The translations under genes and the position numbers were made by a program. From Cytophagales bacterium (lineage in GTDB: Bacteria > Bacteroidota > Bacteroidia > Cytophagales > Spirosomataceae): a stretch of 64,000 bases of DNA. This document shows positions 15,761 through 25,655 of the stretch, in pieces (positions within the stretch are counted from its first letter, which is position 1; each line of letters opens with the position of its first letter). The notes beneath the pieces were generated by a model, which was not told where the DNA came from, ran no database searches, and saw only the letters and a program-made list of their open reading frames with translations. Where the stretch lies: positions 53,483 through 117,482 of the forward strand of contig JANSYO010000007.1 in the NCBI GenBank assembly GCA_024742395.1, given 5' to 3'.

Positions 15761-18700
15761 TTGATAAAAGGGCTTAAAATAGGATTCAGGACACTAGTGG
15801 TTTTGTTATTGCTTCTTGGAGGCATGGCAGGGCTGATTTTCTATGCCCTTCAATGGTCAGAGTTTCAAACTACCTTGACTCAAAAATCTGCCAAATGGCT
15901 TTCTGAGAAATTGGGTTCTACGGTTACTGTTGGTAACGTGAGAATTCATTGGCTTGATGAAATTTATCTCGAAGATGTAAACATAAAGGACACCAAAGGC
16001 CGGGACATGATCTACGTTCGGGAGATTTATGTCAATACCAAAACCAATTTCAAGCTCTCAGGAAAGAAAGTCGTCAGTTTTGATAATAACCTTGATTTTG
16101 TGATGCTTAAAGAGCCAGATGTTAGGCTCATAAGAGAGAAAGATGGTAAACTGAATATAGATGGCTGGATCACCAATCTGAAGAATCTCCTTCAGCAAAA
16201 AGACGCAAATCCGAATAAGAAAATTAAGGCATTTACTATAGACGAAGCTGTGATTCAGGACGGTACCTTTGAGTTATATGATGAATATAAAGAGAGATTT
16301 CCTGAGGAGCTGTTTGATTACACCAATTTTGAGATTAAAGGCATAACAGGAAATCTAAAAGATTTTTTAATACATTATGATACCGTTAGTTTCAAAGCCA
16401 AAGGAATTAAAGGAATAGAGAAACGGAGCGATCTGGCGATTAAAAAAATTGATACAGACTTTCTGTATACAAGAAACCTGATAGAACTTAAAAGGCTTGA
16501 TGGGCATATTAATAATTCGATACTGAAAAATTATCTGGCCTTACATTACGATAAAGTCTCTGATCTGAATAGTTTTAACGATAAGGTACGCTTAAGGGCT
16601 ATTTTGAGAGGTTCTGAATTTGATTCACAAGACCTTGGAAGGTTTGCTACTAAAATGTATGAGTATGACGAGAGGTACTCCATAACAGGAGAACTGACTG
16701 GTAAAGTAAAAGATTTATACTTTAACAAGACCACTCTTGGTTTCGGAAACGGTAGCTACATAAATGGCAAGGGAAATTTTAAAGGACTGCCGGATGTAAA
16801 AAATACCTTTTATCATTTAGAATTGGGTGACTCGCGTTTTCTTGCACCGGATACCCGGCAATATGCAGGCAATGAGAATTATAAGAAATATGTTGAGCAG
16901 TTTGACCAGGTAGACTTTAAAGGCATTTTCAAAGGCACTTTTACAGATTTCTTTACTGAAGCTAAAATCAAAAGTTCTGCTTTAGGAGAGCTTTCTGGCA
17001 AAATGGTATTCGAAATAGACGATAAAACTAAATTGCCATCTTACAATGCTGACTTAGTTTCCAGAAACATTAATCTTGCGAAAATTACGGGCAACAAGTC
17101 TTTAAAAACAGTCTCTTTCAAAGGGAAAGTGAAAGGTGACGGGAATTCCCTGAAAAATGCATCCTTTGATATGGATGGGCAGATTGATAAAATCTGGTTT
17201 GACAATTATACCTATCAGAACGTACACGTAGACGGAGTTTTAAGACGCTCAAGATTTGATGGCAGAGTAACGGTAAAAGATCCTAATCTGGCGGGTTTTA
17301 TCGATGGAGCCATAGATTTTAACAAAGAACAAACGGGTTATAATATTTATGGAAAAGTAGAGAAGGCCAATTTAAAGCCACTGGGTTATTCAGAAGAAGA
17401 CGTTAAACTAGAAACTGACTTTGATTTCGGTTTTGAGGGCAATAAACTAGACAATTGGGTAGGCCAGGCCGATTTTAACAATACTTATGCTTATACCTCC
17501 AATAGAAACCTTGTTATAGATGAGATTAGTCTCCTGAGTGAGAAAATAGTCAACTTAAGAAAAATTGGAATTAAATCTGAATTCGTAGATGCAGAGGTTT
17601 CAGGGAATTTCCAACCCACTGAATTAATCTCAGATCTCATACAGCTCAAGAATGAATATGGGTTGTTCTTTTCAGGTACAGAAAGTGATCGGAAGAAATA
17701 TTATTCTGAGAAAAAGTCTGATTCGTTAAGTAGAAATTACTCAGCTAAATATACAATTGACTTTAAAGACACTGAGAACATTCTTGCTTTCTTAGAACCA
17801 GATATTTCCATTTCAAAAGATGCCAAAGTCAATGGGAATATCAGAATACAATCTACTTCTCAGTTTACGGTTTATGGAACCGTAGACACCTTGGTGTATA
17901 AAGGCAATAAGTTCTATCAAAATGAACTGGACTTCTATTCTTCCAAAGGCTGGCTCTCACCCAAAGTGCTGACATCTCTGATTTTGAACTCAGAATCTCA
18001 GGAACTGGCCAATAAGGTAGAGACAGAGAGAATAGAGATTGGTGCTGCCTGGGGAGATGGAGGAAATATTGATTTTGATGGAAAAATTAGGCAAAAAAAT
18101 ACTCGTAACAGGGCTCAGCTTTTTGGTAAGTTGGCTTTTCAGCAAAATGGGTTTACTATAAATCTCAATCCACGGAATAGCATTGTCAATTTGTTGGATT
18201 ATCAATGGAGTTTTGATCGTCAAAATGAAATTACCGTACGTGGTTCAGAGGTTCAATTTGAAGATTTTAGAATCTCAAATAAAAATCAAAGTTTGGCTTT
18301 GAGTGGCTTTATTTCTCCTGATTCTACAAAACAGATATTTGCTTCAATTAATAATTTTGATTTAAGAGCTCTGGAGCCATTAGCTGCTTTACAAATTCAG
18401 GGGATTGCGGATGGTGATGTATCCATGAGCAATTATTATGGCAACCCGATATTGCTTAGCAACCTAATAGTCAGGGATTTTTATTACAAAAAAATACTAA
18501 TAGGTAATGTCAATGCTGTAGTAGACTGGGATAATTATTTGAGCAAGGCAAAGATAGAGTCAAGCATTGACAGACAGGGATTGGAGATCATGAAAGTAGT
18601 GGGTACATATGACCCCAGCATTAAAAAAGGGGTGAACCTAACTGCCAAATTAGATGAGGCTAACCTGGAAATTTTCGGAACTTTCGTTGATAATATTTTC

Positions 18701-20368
18701 TCTGATTTAAAAGGTTTTGCCAACGGCAATCTCAGAATTACCGGTAACCCGAGGGACTTGATTGCACGTGGAGAAGTGAAACTAAGTAAAGGCCAATTAA
18801 AAATAAATGCCACAGGAGGTTATTTGTACTTCAATGACTCTATTCTGTTTACAGAAGAAGGTTTCGTGGCAAAACCGGGAGGGTTTAAAGTATATGACGC
18901 CCCTGTTAATGGAAATGAAGCCTATTTGACCGGAGGGATTTTCAATGGAGGTGAAGGAGTGTTCCTTATGGGTTTAGACGGTTATATAAAGGATCCGGAT
19001 GGATTCAAATTAATGAACACAGCCCTTAAGGATAATGAATCATTTTACGGAACAGCCTATGCTACGGGTGATATCCATCTATCGGGTAGCTTTACAAATG
19101 TCCTGATTACGGCCAATCTGGAGAGCAAGAGAAATACTAAGGTGACAATACCTCTTGACGGTGCTGAAACAGTCAATACTAATCAGGAAGCTATTCCATT
19201 TGCGTCAAAACCAGAAGAAACGCCTAAAGAGAATAAGGAAGATGCCCCGGTAAAAAAACAAAAGGAATTAAGCGGAGTTAAAATGGTTTTCAATTTGAAA
19301 ATCACACCAGATGCTGAATGTGAGATTATAATTGACCGCAGGAATAACGATAAGCTAAATGCCTTCGGAAATGGACGTTTGACCATTGGCTACGATACGC
19401 GAAGTGATAACTTTACTATGAGCGGTCCTTATGTAGTTACTACTGGGAAATATGACTTTAGTTTTCAAAACCTTGCATCTTTGAGGAAGTTCGAAATCGC
19501 CGAAAATAGTAGGATAACCTGGTCAGGTGATCCTTATAGAGCTGTTTTAGATATGAAGGCTGGTTATACCGCCAATGTAGATATGAGTGCTATTTGGGTA
19601 AGCGATACGGAAGAAACCACAGATAATAATCGCTATCCGGTAAATGTGGTGGTTAATATGACCGGCCAGTTAGAAACGCCAAACATTTCGTATGATCTCT
19701 CCTTTGATGAGTCCCGAATTCCCAACAGGCATCATACAGATCTTTACGCCTTTCAGCAAAGATTAAGAGACAATGAGCAGCTATTGAGTAAAAATGTGAG
19801 TTTTGTAATTGCTCTGAATAGCTTGTATCCAGAAACCAATAGTTTTCAGGCTTTAGATCAGGAGTTTTTGGTGGAGAATATCAGTAGTATGTTATCAAAC
19901 CAGATTGGGAACCTGGCCAATAAGCTTGATCCTAATCTGGAAGTAGGCGTGCTTTTGGGAGATTTCAGGCAGAATCTCCTTAATAATATGCAACTCAATT
20001 TTAGCTATAGTTTTCTTAATAATAGAGCTAAACTGAGCGGGAGAAGCTCTTATGCCAATGGAGTCAATGAGACTTTTACAACGGTAAACCAGGGGCAGTT
20101 AACAGTAGGCGGTGAGCTGGAATACTTGCTCTCTGAAGATGGAATGTGGAGGCTTCAAGTGCATTCCAGAAGTGTACCTAGTTCTAACTATTCTTATTCT
20201 TTAAGTAACGTAGTAGGCGGAAATGTCATGGTGTCTGGTGCCAATGTTCTTTTTTCCAGGAATTTTAATTCTTTGATTGGAAAGAAGAATAAAATCCCGA
20301 TAGGTGTAGGAAGGAAAGAAGAAGAAGCAGAAACGCCACTAAATCCGGAAGTCTCTCTGTTGGATTAG
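15761..20368 (+). CDS. tamB: TamB-like translocation and assembly module protein (DUF490 C-terminus)
   Basis: Very large (1535 aa) AsmA/TamB-type protein: an N-terminal membrane anchor (about residues 11-29) and a long periplasmic beta-taco of repetitive strands, ending in a DUF490/TamB C-terminal domain (about 1150-1500). In diderms such proteins bridge inner and outer membranes for phospholipid transport and outer-membrane protein insertion. The only start giving a basic head before the helix (IKGLKIGFR) is TTG at 15761, but this TTG also lies inside a TAAATTTG box (15756-15763), so the true start is uncertain; GTG at 15797 is an alternative. The low-complexity KPEETPKENKEDAPVKKQKE linker lies near 1147-1167. 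Tail overlaps the convergent DUF5916 gene by 4 bp. Confidence 0.85.
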   Translation: MIKGLKIGFRTLVVLLLLLGGMAGLIFYALQWSEFQTTLTQKSAKWLSEKLGSTVTVGNVRIHWLDEIYLEDVNIKDTKGRDMIYVREIYVNTKTNFKLSGKKVVSFDNNLDFVMLKEPDVRLIREKDGKLNIDGWITNLKNLLQQKDANPNKKIKAFTIDEAVIQDGTFELYDEYKERFPEELFDYTNFEIKGITGNLKDFLIHYDTVSFKAKGIKGIEKRSDLAIKKIDTDFLYTRNLIELKRLDGHINNSILKNYLALHYDKVSDLNSFNDKVRLRAILRGSEFDSQDLGRFATKMYEYDERYSITGELTGKVKDLYFNKTTLGFGNGSYINGKGNFKGLPDVKNTFYHLELGDSRFLAPDTRQYAGNENYKKYVEQFDQVDFKGIFKGTFTDFFTEAKIKSSALGELSGKMVFEIDDKTKLPSYNADLVSRNINLAKITGNKSLKTVSFKGKVKGDGNSLKNASFDMDGQIDKIWFDNYTYQNVHVDGVLRRSRFDGRVTVKDPNLAGFIDGAIDFNKEQTGYNIYGKVEKANLKPLGYSEEDVKLETDFDFGFEGNKLDNWVGQADFNNTYAYTSNRNLVIDEISLLSEKIVNLRKIGIKSEFVDAEVSGNFQPTELISDLIQLKNEYGLFFSGTESDRKKYYSEKKSDSLSRNYSAKYTIDFKDTENILAFLEPDISISKDAKVNGNIRIQSTSQFTVYGTVDTLVYKGNKFYQNELDFYSSKGWLSPKVLTSLILNSESQELANKVETERIEIGAAWGDGGNIDFDGKIRQKNTRNRAQLFGKLAFQQNGFTINLNPRNSIVNLLDYQWSFDRQNEITVRGSEVQFEDFRISNKNQSLALSGFISPDSTKQIFASINNFDLRALEPLAALQIQGIADGDVSMSNYYGNPILLSNLIVRDFYYKKILIGNVNAVVDWDNYLSKAKIESSIDRQGLEIMKVVGTYDPSIKKGVNLTAKLDEANLEIFGTFVDNIFSDLKGFANGNLRITGNPRDLIARGEVKLSKGQLKINATGGYLYFNDSILFTEEGFVAKPGGFKVYDAPVNGNEAYLTGGIFNGGEGVFLMGLDGYIKDPDGFKLMNTALKDNESFYGTAYATGDIHLSGSFTNVLITANLESKRNTKVTIPLDGAETVNTNQEAIPFASKPEETPKENKEDAPVKKQKELSGVKMVFNLKITPDAECEIIIDRRNNDKLNAFGNGRLTIGYDTRSDNFTMSGPYVVTTGKYDFSFQNLASLRKFEIAENSRITWSGDPYRAVLDMKAGYTANVDMSAIWVSDTEETTDNNRYPVNVVVNMTGQLETPNISYDLSFDESRIPNRHHTDLYAFQQRLRDNEQLLSKNVSFVIALNSLYPETNSFQALDQEFLVENISSMLSNQIGNLANKLDPNLEVGVLLGDFRQNLLNNMQLNFSYSFLNNRAKLSGRSSYANGVNETFTTVNQGQLTVGGELEYLLSEDGMWRLQVHSRSVPSSNYSYSLSNVVGGNVMVSGANVLFSRNFNSLIGKKNKIPIGVGRKEEEAETPLNPEVSLLD

Positions 20369-22575
20369 AGGTTCCACCAGTAAGTGAACTTTAATACAAT
20401 AGCTCTGTTTCTTACATTAAAATTTTCTGCAAGATAATTGTCAGTATAAACCAGGAAGAGATCTGATGCCGGGCTGTATCTCCATTGAAGTCTCGTGTTC
20501 AGGTTTACATTATTGTTTTGTTGATTGTACTGCAAAAAGTTGGTGAAGAATAGCTTATTGGATAAAGTTACATCTATTCTTGGGCCAAATAACCAGAGTT
20601 TATGTTGTGTATTTTTCAAACCTTCGGGTAATCTCTCGTCATCTTGAAAATTAATCTCATTGTAATTTGCCCTCATTAGAATAGAGACAAATGGCTGAAA
20701 TCTATAACCCACTTCTGCCTCCAGTCTCATTCTGTTTCCATCGGCATAATAGCCTCCAAAACGTGTACTTACCGCGTAAGTTAATACACTTTGAGGTTTT
20801 GAATCGTATTCAAAACCCGCTGCTTCCCAGTAATGCTCTGTGCCGGCGGCAATTTTCTCATTTGCAAAATTTGTAGGGTCAAAACCTTGTTGAGGTTTTA
20901 CATAGTCTATGGCTCCCCACATTCTTAAGACACTTCTGTCTTTAAAAGTTACTCCGTAATTCAGCATATGAAGGTACTCAAACGTTTGGTACTCTTGTTG
21001 AGAGAAATATTGGGAAAGTACCAAATTGGGTCCATGGCTAAGAACGGGGCCAGACCGTGGGAAAAACAAATAAGAGATTTCAGGGTTTGCCCTTATATAA
21101 TTTGTCCTTTTTACATAACCTACCTCATTGGCTTGAACATCCTGACCTACACTTTCTACTTGGAGTGCTACTTGCCATTTTTTTGTTGTACGGGCTAAAT
21201 TTCCCGCTATTATGTTGTTGTTCTGAGTTTCAAAAGGTGAAAATGTTTTTATGTAGAAAGCCTTGCCAGCCCATTTGTTATCTTCTGAGGCCAGATTGTA
21301 CTCCAATCCAGCCGTTCTGTTGTAGCTCGAAATTAAGCCATCTGAAGAAACTGGTTGGCCAATTAGATCACGGTTTACAAAAATACCTGAAATATATGAT
21401 CGTTTAAATACACGCCTTTGTATTGAAAATACATTGTAAAGTGAGCCGGGGTCTTCGTTCGTTGAATTTCTGCCAGTTTGCATGGCCATGGCACCTATTC
21501 TCCAATTCTGATTTACTTTTCCACTTAATTTTCCACCGTAATAAATTGGTGCATTAAGGCCAATCCTCCTAGAGAAAAAAGGTCTGATAGTGGTGAAACC
21601 AAAATTATTGAAGATATCCCCATTTTCCAGAAAGAATTGCCTTCTTTCCGGAAAGAATAACTCAAATCTATCCAGGTTTGTTACTTGTACATCAACGTCA
21701 ACCTGCGAGAAGTCTGGATTCACAGTTAGATCCAAGTTCATGGAAGAAGTCAGACCTATCTTTGCATCAAAACCTATATTCCTATTTATTTCTGCTGAGG
21801 AGTTATTCTCAAAGTTGACTGAGCGACCAACATTCAGGTAGGGGATTAGAGAAATGTTTAAACCTGGGGCTGGCGGTGGTCTGTCCCACACCAGATCGCC
21901 GGTATATGCTAAAGAGGCTGTCGGAAATTGTCTTGGAATGGGTGTCCAGGCAGACTTTTCAGTTGATTTGAGATCGTTCCTTGAGAAGTTTATTCCCCAG
22001 GTTGTCACATCTTTTTTGTATCGAATAGTTTTAAATGGTATTGCAGCCTCCCAGATCCAGTAGTCACCATAGTACTTGGCTTCAGACTGCCATTTATTGT
22101 CCCAACTCAGATCAATGCTGCTTCCGCTTGACATCAGGCCATCCCATTGTCCGCCTTTGGCGTTTGAACCGAAAGAATACCCGGTGGTGAGATCATTAAA
22201 AGTATCAATAAACAGCAGGTCATTGTCATTTTTTGAGAATGAGAAATCTCTTCTCATTGACTCTACCATGTAAGAGCCACTTAAGGTATCGTGGTTTATG
22301 AAAAGGACATAAATGTTTTTGTCGTCGTAGCTAAGCTTAACATCTGTCCTCACCGCTGCCATACTGGTATCCATGGGTAATACCTGATAGAAATCGCCAG
22401 CAGTTTCAGCGTCTTTCCATGCGGCTTCATTGGCCTCCCCGTCTACTTTAATTTCAGAAGTTGCCCTTTTGATTTCATATCGGAATCCGGCGTTTGGTTT
22501 TTGTGCTCTTGCAAAAGTGCTGTACCCAAAAAATAGAATTATTAAAGAAAGGTTTTTCAGGAGAGTTTTGGGCAT
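20365..22575 (-). CDS. DUF5916 outer-membrane protein with N-terminal CBM9-like domain
   Basis: Signal peptide (MPKTLLKNLSLIILFFGYSTFARAQ), then a carbohydrate-binding-module-9-like domain (about 35-200: IKVDGEANEAAWKDAE, LSYDDKNIYVLFINHD, YWIWEAAIPFKTI) and a long C-terminal region of aromatic-rich beta strands ending in Trp-Asn-Leu, the layout of the Bacteroidota DUF5916 family and predicted to be an outer-membrane barrel. ERRQFFLENGDIF and FFSRRIG are conserved family segments. I take ATG 22575 over an upstream in-frame start because it begins a standard signal peptide. Ligand and role are unknown. The upstream region holds a striking nested hairpin (22582-22633). Confidence 0.8.
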   Translation of the reverse strand: MPKTLLKNLSLIILFFGYSTFARAQKPNAGFRYEIKRATSEIKVDGEANEAAWKDAETAGDFYQVLPMDTSMAAVRTDVKLSYDDKNIYVLFINHDTLSGSYMVESMRRDFSFSKNDNDLLFIDTFNDLTTGYSFGSNAKGGQWDGLMSSGSSIDLSWDNKWQSEAKYYGDYWIWEAAIPFKTIRYKKDVTTWGINFSRNDLKSTEKSAWTPIPRQFPTASLAYTGDLVWDRPPPAPGLNISLIPYLNVGRSVNFENNSSAEINRNIGFDAKIGLTSSMNLDLTVNPDFSQVDVDVQVTNLDRFELFFPERRQFFLENGDIFNNFGFTTIRPFFSRRIGLNAPIYYGGKLSGKVNQNWRIGAMAMQTGRNSTNEDPGSLYNVFSIQRRVFKRSYISGIFVNRDLIGQPVSSDGLISSYNRTAGLEYNLASEDNKWAGKAFYIKTFSPFETQNNNIIAGNLARTTKKWQVALQVESVGQDVQANEVGYVKRTNYIRANPEISYLFFPRSGPVLSHGPNLVLSQYFSQQEYQTFEYLHMLNYGVTFKDRSVLRMWGAIDYVKPQQGFDPTNFANEKIAAGTEHYWEAAGFEYDSKPQSVLTYAVSTRFGGYYADGNRMRLEAEVGYRFQPFVSILMRANYNEINFQDDERLPEGLKNTQHKLWLFGPRIDVTLSNKLFFTNFLQYNQQNNNVNLNTRLQWRYSPASDLFLVYTDNYLAENFNVRNRAIVLKFTYWWNL

Positions 22576-22581
22576 AAAAGA

Positions 22582-22633
22582 GCATCTTAGATTCACAAAT
22601 ACAAAAGTAGGATTTTGTATTTTTCTAAGATGC
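22582..22633. repeat. Nested inverted repeats over the DUF5916 promoter
   Basis: Outer arms GCATCTTAGA (22582-22591) and TCTAAGATGC (22624-22633) are perfect complements. Inside them AAATACAAAA (22597-22606) and TTTTGTATTT (22613-22622) are also perfect complements around a 6-nt loop. The two stems are separated by 5 nt on one side and 1 nt on the other, so the 52 bp could form one long hairpin. It includes a minus-strand -7 box TACTTTTG (22602-22609) and ends 7 bp before the DUF5916 start codon. Confidence 0.7.
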
Positions 22634-22685
22634 CTAATGTTTACACCGTATATCTACGATATAACTATATTTATCTATTACTTGC

Positions 22686-23042
22686 TTAGATTCTAACCAC
22701 TTCAGCTTGAGTGAGCTGTGCAGACTCTACCAGTTCTTTGGTATACTTAAGGTTTCCGGTGGGAGCCATTAAGTATAAACGGCTGTTTTTGATTTTCGCC
22801 AGCTCGTTAAGTAAAGTTAGTTTTGTGATGGAAGTATTTCCATCCATTGCCTTAAGGACTACCTCAAAGAAACATTTTTTTGAATAACTTACACCGGTAA
22901 CATCTGGTACGAATTTCTGCTGATCAGCAGCTCTTTCATAAGCGAAAGGTTGTTCGTAACCTTCAATGTCTGCTTTGATTTTGTCAAATCCGTTTTTTGT
23001 AGCCCAGGCAATTGTTTTCTCGATGTGTTTGGTCTTATCCAT
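22686..23042 (-). CDS. Hypothetical protein, 118 aa
   Basis: No family recognised. I start at ATG 23042 (MDKTKHIEKTIAWA); the 30 extra codons of the longer frame look unlike coding sequence and cover the likely promoter. The protein is soluble, mixed alpha/beta, with a basic C-terminal half. The sequence KFVPDVTGVSYSKKCFFEVV has the loose look of a PD-(D/E)xK nuclease core (Pro-Asp, then Phe-Glu-Val before a Lys), but the catalytic spacing is not convincing and I do not assign a function. Separated by a strong terminator from the next leftward gene. Confidence 0.6.
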   Translation of the reverse strand: MDKTKHIEKTIAWATKNGFDKIKADIEGYEQPFAYERAADQQKFVPDVTGVSYSKKCFFEVVLKAMDGNTSITKLTLLNELAKIKNSRLYLMAPTGNLKYTKELVESAQLTQAEVVRI

Positions 23043-23136
23043 TTCAGGTTTATGATTTTTCCGAAAGCAGTTTTGAGTCCGGTTTTTGAAGTCGTAAGAC
23101 GCAAAGGTAGAAAAAGTAATGCCTGAAAGCAATAAA

Positions 23137-23166
23137 AGCCCTTTGCAGAAAATGCAAAGGGCTAAA
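23137..23166 (-). terminator. Intrinsic terminator after the 175-aa membrane protein gene
   Basis: Perfect 11-bp stem AGCCCTTTGCA / TGCAAAGGGCT with a 5-nt loop; read on the minus strand it is followed by TTTATT. It lies 37 bp past the stop of the 23730-23203 gene and just before the start region of the next leftward gene. Confidence 0.72.
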
Positions 23167-23202
23167 ATTTTTATGAATTTCCCAAAGAAAATGCGATTTT
23201 GC

Positions 23203-23730
23203 TTATTTTCTTAGCCACCATCCAAACCATAAACCTACTAAACCCCATGAACCTACAGCGTCAATCAGATAAGCAATAGTTGGCGTTTCAAACCAAATTG
23301 AGTTGAGATAAGGAATAGTGAAATAGCCAATAAGCCCTACAGCGATACAGCTGGTAAGGATGGTCTGAAAACTAGGATTTCCCATTTTAAGGAGCATCCA
23401 GGCCATTAAGCCTGCTGCCAAAAAATCAATAACAAGACCTCTTGACATATTACCGGCCATGTTATTAGTCATGCTCTTGTGAAAATATACCTGTGCCCAG
23501 GGCTTTCCTATACTTTCTTCCATTTTCTGTTGCTCATCTTCTCCCGGAGCAGCTAAAGGCATAAAATAAAATCCTTCCTCAAGGTTTTGACTTAAAAACT
23601 CCAGCACTTCGTCCTGCTTTTCTGAATATTGCTGGGTGTCCTTATGAAAATTAACCGCAGCCCAAGAGACAAATTGCCATAAAAACAGGATGATACCGCC
23701 CACAAGAGCAGCAATAATTAGTTTTTTCAT
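23203..23730 (-). CDS. Hypothetical membrane protein, 175 aa
   Basis: No family recognised. An N-terminal helix (about 3-25) is followed by a polar region of about 75 residues (26-98), with FMPLAAPGEDEQQKMEESIG, expected outside the membrane. Then come two or three helices (about 99-120, 122-142 and 150-173), ending WWLRK. The architecture is of a small integral protein with one extracytoplasmic loop. Monocistronic with its own terminator; 84 bp lie between it and the convergently unrelated rocD stop. Confidence 0.7.
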   Translation of the reverse strand: MKKLIIAALVGGIILFLWQFVSWAAVNFHKDTQQYSEKQDEVLEFLSQNLEEGFYFMPLAAPGEDEQQKMEESIGKPWAQVYFHKSMTNNMAGNMSRGLVIDFLAAGLMAWMLLKMGNPSFQTILTSCIAVGLIGYFTIPYLNSIWFETPTIAYLIDAVGSWGLVGLWFGWWLRK

Positions 23731-23814
23731 TCGAGTAAAAGTTTGGTTATATGTAAATTTTCAAATTTTACTGCGGAATTACAAAGCTATCAGCCTGGAT
23801 ACTAAATATTTGAG

Positions 23815-25056
23815 CTATTCAAAAGATCGTATTGTTTTGGTTATTATCTGGATGCAGTTCATCATCTGGGCCTCAGTCATAACCAATGGTGGGGCAAATC
23901 GAATTTTATTGCCATGAGTAGGTTTAGCCAGCAGACCATTGTCTCTCAGTTTTAAGCAGATCTCCCAGGCTAAAGAGGATGATTCATCTGTGTTAATTTC
24001 AATGGCGTTGAGCAGTCCTTTACCTCTGACTAATTTTACCAGTGATGAGCTATCAACCAATTTTTGAATTTCGTCTCTGAATATACGACCAAGATGTTCT
24101 GCGTTTGCAGCGAGTTTCTCTTTCTGAATAACCTCAAGAGCAGCATGGGCCACAGAGCAAGCCAGCGGATTACCACCAAAAGTAGAGCCGTGCTCGCCTG
24201 GCTTAATTGAAAGCATGACATCGTCATTGGCTAAGACAGCAGAAACTGGAAGTACTCCACCTGAGAGGGCTTTTCCCAAGATCACTACGTCTGGTTTTAT
24301 TTCTGCGTGATCAATGCACAGCATTTTTCCGGTTCGGGCAATTCCGGTTTGAATTTCATCTGCTATGAATAGTACATTTGCACTTTTACATAATTCTCTG
24401 GCTTCTTTCAGATAGTTCTCATCAGGAACCATAACGCCTGCTTCACCCTGAATAGGTTCTACAATAAATCCAGCAATAAAAGGGTCTTGAAGAATTAGAT
24501 TTTTTAAAGCTTGAATATTGTTGTAAGGCACTACTTCAAAACCTGGCATATATGGACCAAAGCCTTTTTTGCTAACCGGGTCTGTAGAAGCAGAAATTAC
24601 GGCCAGTGTTCTTCCATGAAAATTTTCTCCTGCAAAGATTATTTTAGCCTTGCCTTCCGGAATGCTTTTTTTCTCATAAGCCCATTTGCGGCAGAGCTTA
24701 AGAGCTGTCTCGACAGCCTCTACGCCTGAATTCATCATGAGAACTTTATCAAAACCAAAAAGTTCTGTTATGTATTTTTCAAATACACCCAGGTTGGCAT
24801 TGTAAAAGGCTCTTGAAGTTAATGTTAATTTTTCAGCCTGTGTTTTTAATGCACCTATTATTTCAGGATGACAATGGCCTTGGTTTACAGCAGAGTAAGC
24901 AGACAAAAAGTCGTAATATCTTTTCCCTTCAACATCCCATACAAATACCCCTTCGCCTTTCTCAAGCACTACTGGTAGTGGATGGTAATTATGAGCACCG
25001 TATTTGTCTTCCAAATCAATGTATTGCTGCGATTTTGTTCCCAAAGTTTCTGTCAT
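23815..25056 (-). CDS. rocD: Ornithine--oxo-acid transaminase
   Basis: PLP enzyme moving the delta-amino group of ornithine to 2-oxoglutarate, giving glutamate semialdehyde (arginine/ornithine catabolism). The N-terminal signature [22 protein letters not shown] is specific to ornithine aminotransferase within class III. PLP lysine is Lys262 in [11 protein letters not shown]; the cofactor Asp is Asp233 in [19 protein letters not shown] precedes. 413 residues, normal length. It is divergent from an Lrp-family gene 131 bp away, the classical arrangement for amino-acid-responsive control of a catabolic gene. Confidence 0.94.
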   Translation of the reverse strand: MTETLGTKSQQYIDLEDKYGAHNYHPLPVVLEKGEGVFVWDVEGKRYYDFLSAYSAVNQGHCHPEIIGALKTQAEKLTLTSRAFYNANLGVFEKYITELFGFDKVLMMNSGVEAVETALKLCRKWAYEKKSIPEGKAKIIFAGENFHGRTLAVISASTDPVSKKGFGPYMPGFEVVPYNNIQALKNLILQDPFIAGFIVEPIQGEAGVMVPDENYLKEARELCKSANVLFIADEIQTGIARTGKMLCIDHAEIKPDVVILGKALSGGVLPVSAVLANDDVMLSIKPGEHGSTFGGNPLACSVAHAALEVIQKEKLAANAEHLGRIFRDEIQKLVDSSSLVKLVRGKGLLNAIEINTDESSSLAWEICLKLRDNGLLAKPTHGNKIRFAPPLVMTEAQMMNCIQIITKTIRSFE

Positions 25057-25187
25057 ATTCCTATCATTTTATAGTTGCAAGTTCACAAAATGACTTTATT
25101 TCTGCTAGATATAATTTAAATTGTATTTTTAGTGCGAATATTAAGTTAAAAATAAACTATATTATATTGAAAAGGTAAATTTGACTT

Positions 25188-25655
25188 ATGACAGACCTGA
25201 CTGATAAGAAAATATTAAAGCTATTACAAAAAGACGGACGACGTCCCTATTCTGAAATTGCGAAGATGCTGAGCATTTCTAATACAATGGTACATCAGCG
25301 AGTAGCTAAAATGAAGCAAAAGGGTCTCATTACAGGACAAAGTATTCAGCTGGATGAACGAAAAATGGGTTATGAATGGAGTGCCTTTACGGGGATAATT
25401 CTGAAAGAAGATTCTAATTCTGAATCTATCATTAAAGCTTTAAAGGAAATTCCGGAAGTAACTGAGTGCTATTATATCACCGGGCAGTACACCTTATATA
25501 TCAGAATTGTGGCAAGAAATAGTGAGCACATGAGATCTGTTTTGTATGGCAAGATAGATCATATTCCGGGTGTGCTGAAAACCGAGTCACTTATAGATTT
25601 TGGAACGGCTTTTAAAAGAGGTGTACCTATTGATGATGGAGTATCCTCTTCTTGA
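25188..25655 (+). CDS. Lrp/AsnC family transcriptional regulator
   Basis: Typical 155-residue feast/famine regulator: N-terminal helix-turn-helix (LTDKKILKLLQKDGRRPYSEIAKMLSISNTMVHQRVAKMKQKGLI) and C-terminal RAM domain (about 65-145) that binds amino acids. Divergent from rocD, so the likely target is rocD and itself, with ornithine, arginine or another amino acid as effector (inference). A TAAATTTG box (25176-25183) sits only 4 bp before the ATG, too close for an ordinary leader. The 3' end overlaps the convergent AraC gene by 29 bp. Confidence 0.9.
   Translation: MTDLTDKKILKLLQKDGRRPYSEIAKMLSISNTMVHQRVAKMKQKGLITGQSIQLDERKMGYEWSAFTGIILKEDSNSESIIKALKEIPEVTECYYITGQYTLYIRIVARNSEHMRSVLYGKIDHIPGVLKTESLIDFGTAFKRGVPIDDGVSSS

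Noticed and set aside
21057..21407. 116-aa plus-strand frame within the DUF5916 gene
   Set aside because: Antisense shadow; cysteine- and leucine-rich composition typical of antisense reading, no conserved motif.
25176..25183. TAAATTTG box just before the Lrp-family gene as its promoter
   Set aside because: Only 4 bp separate it from the ATG, which would place the transcript start at or after the start codon; such boxes arise often in AT-rich DNA.
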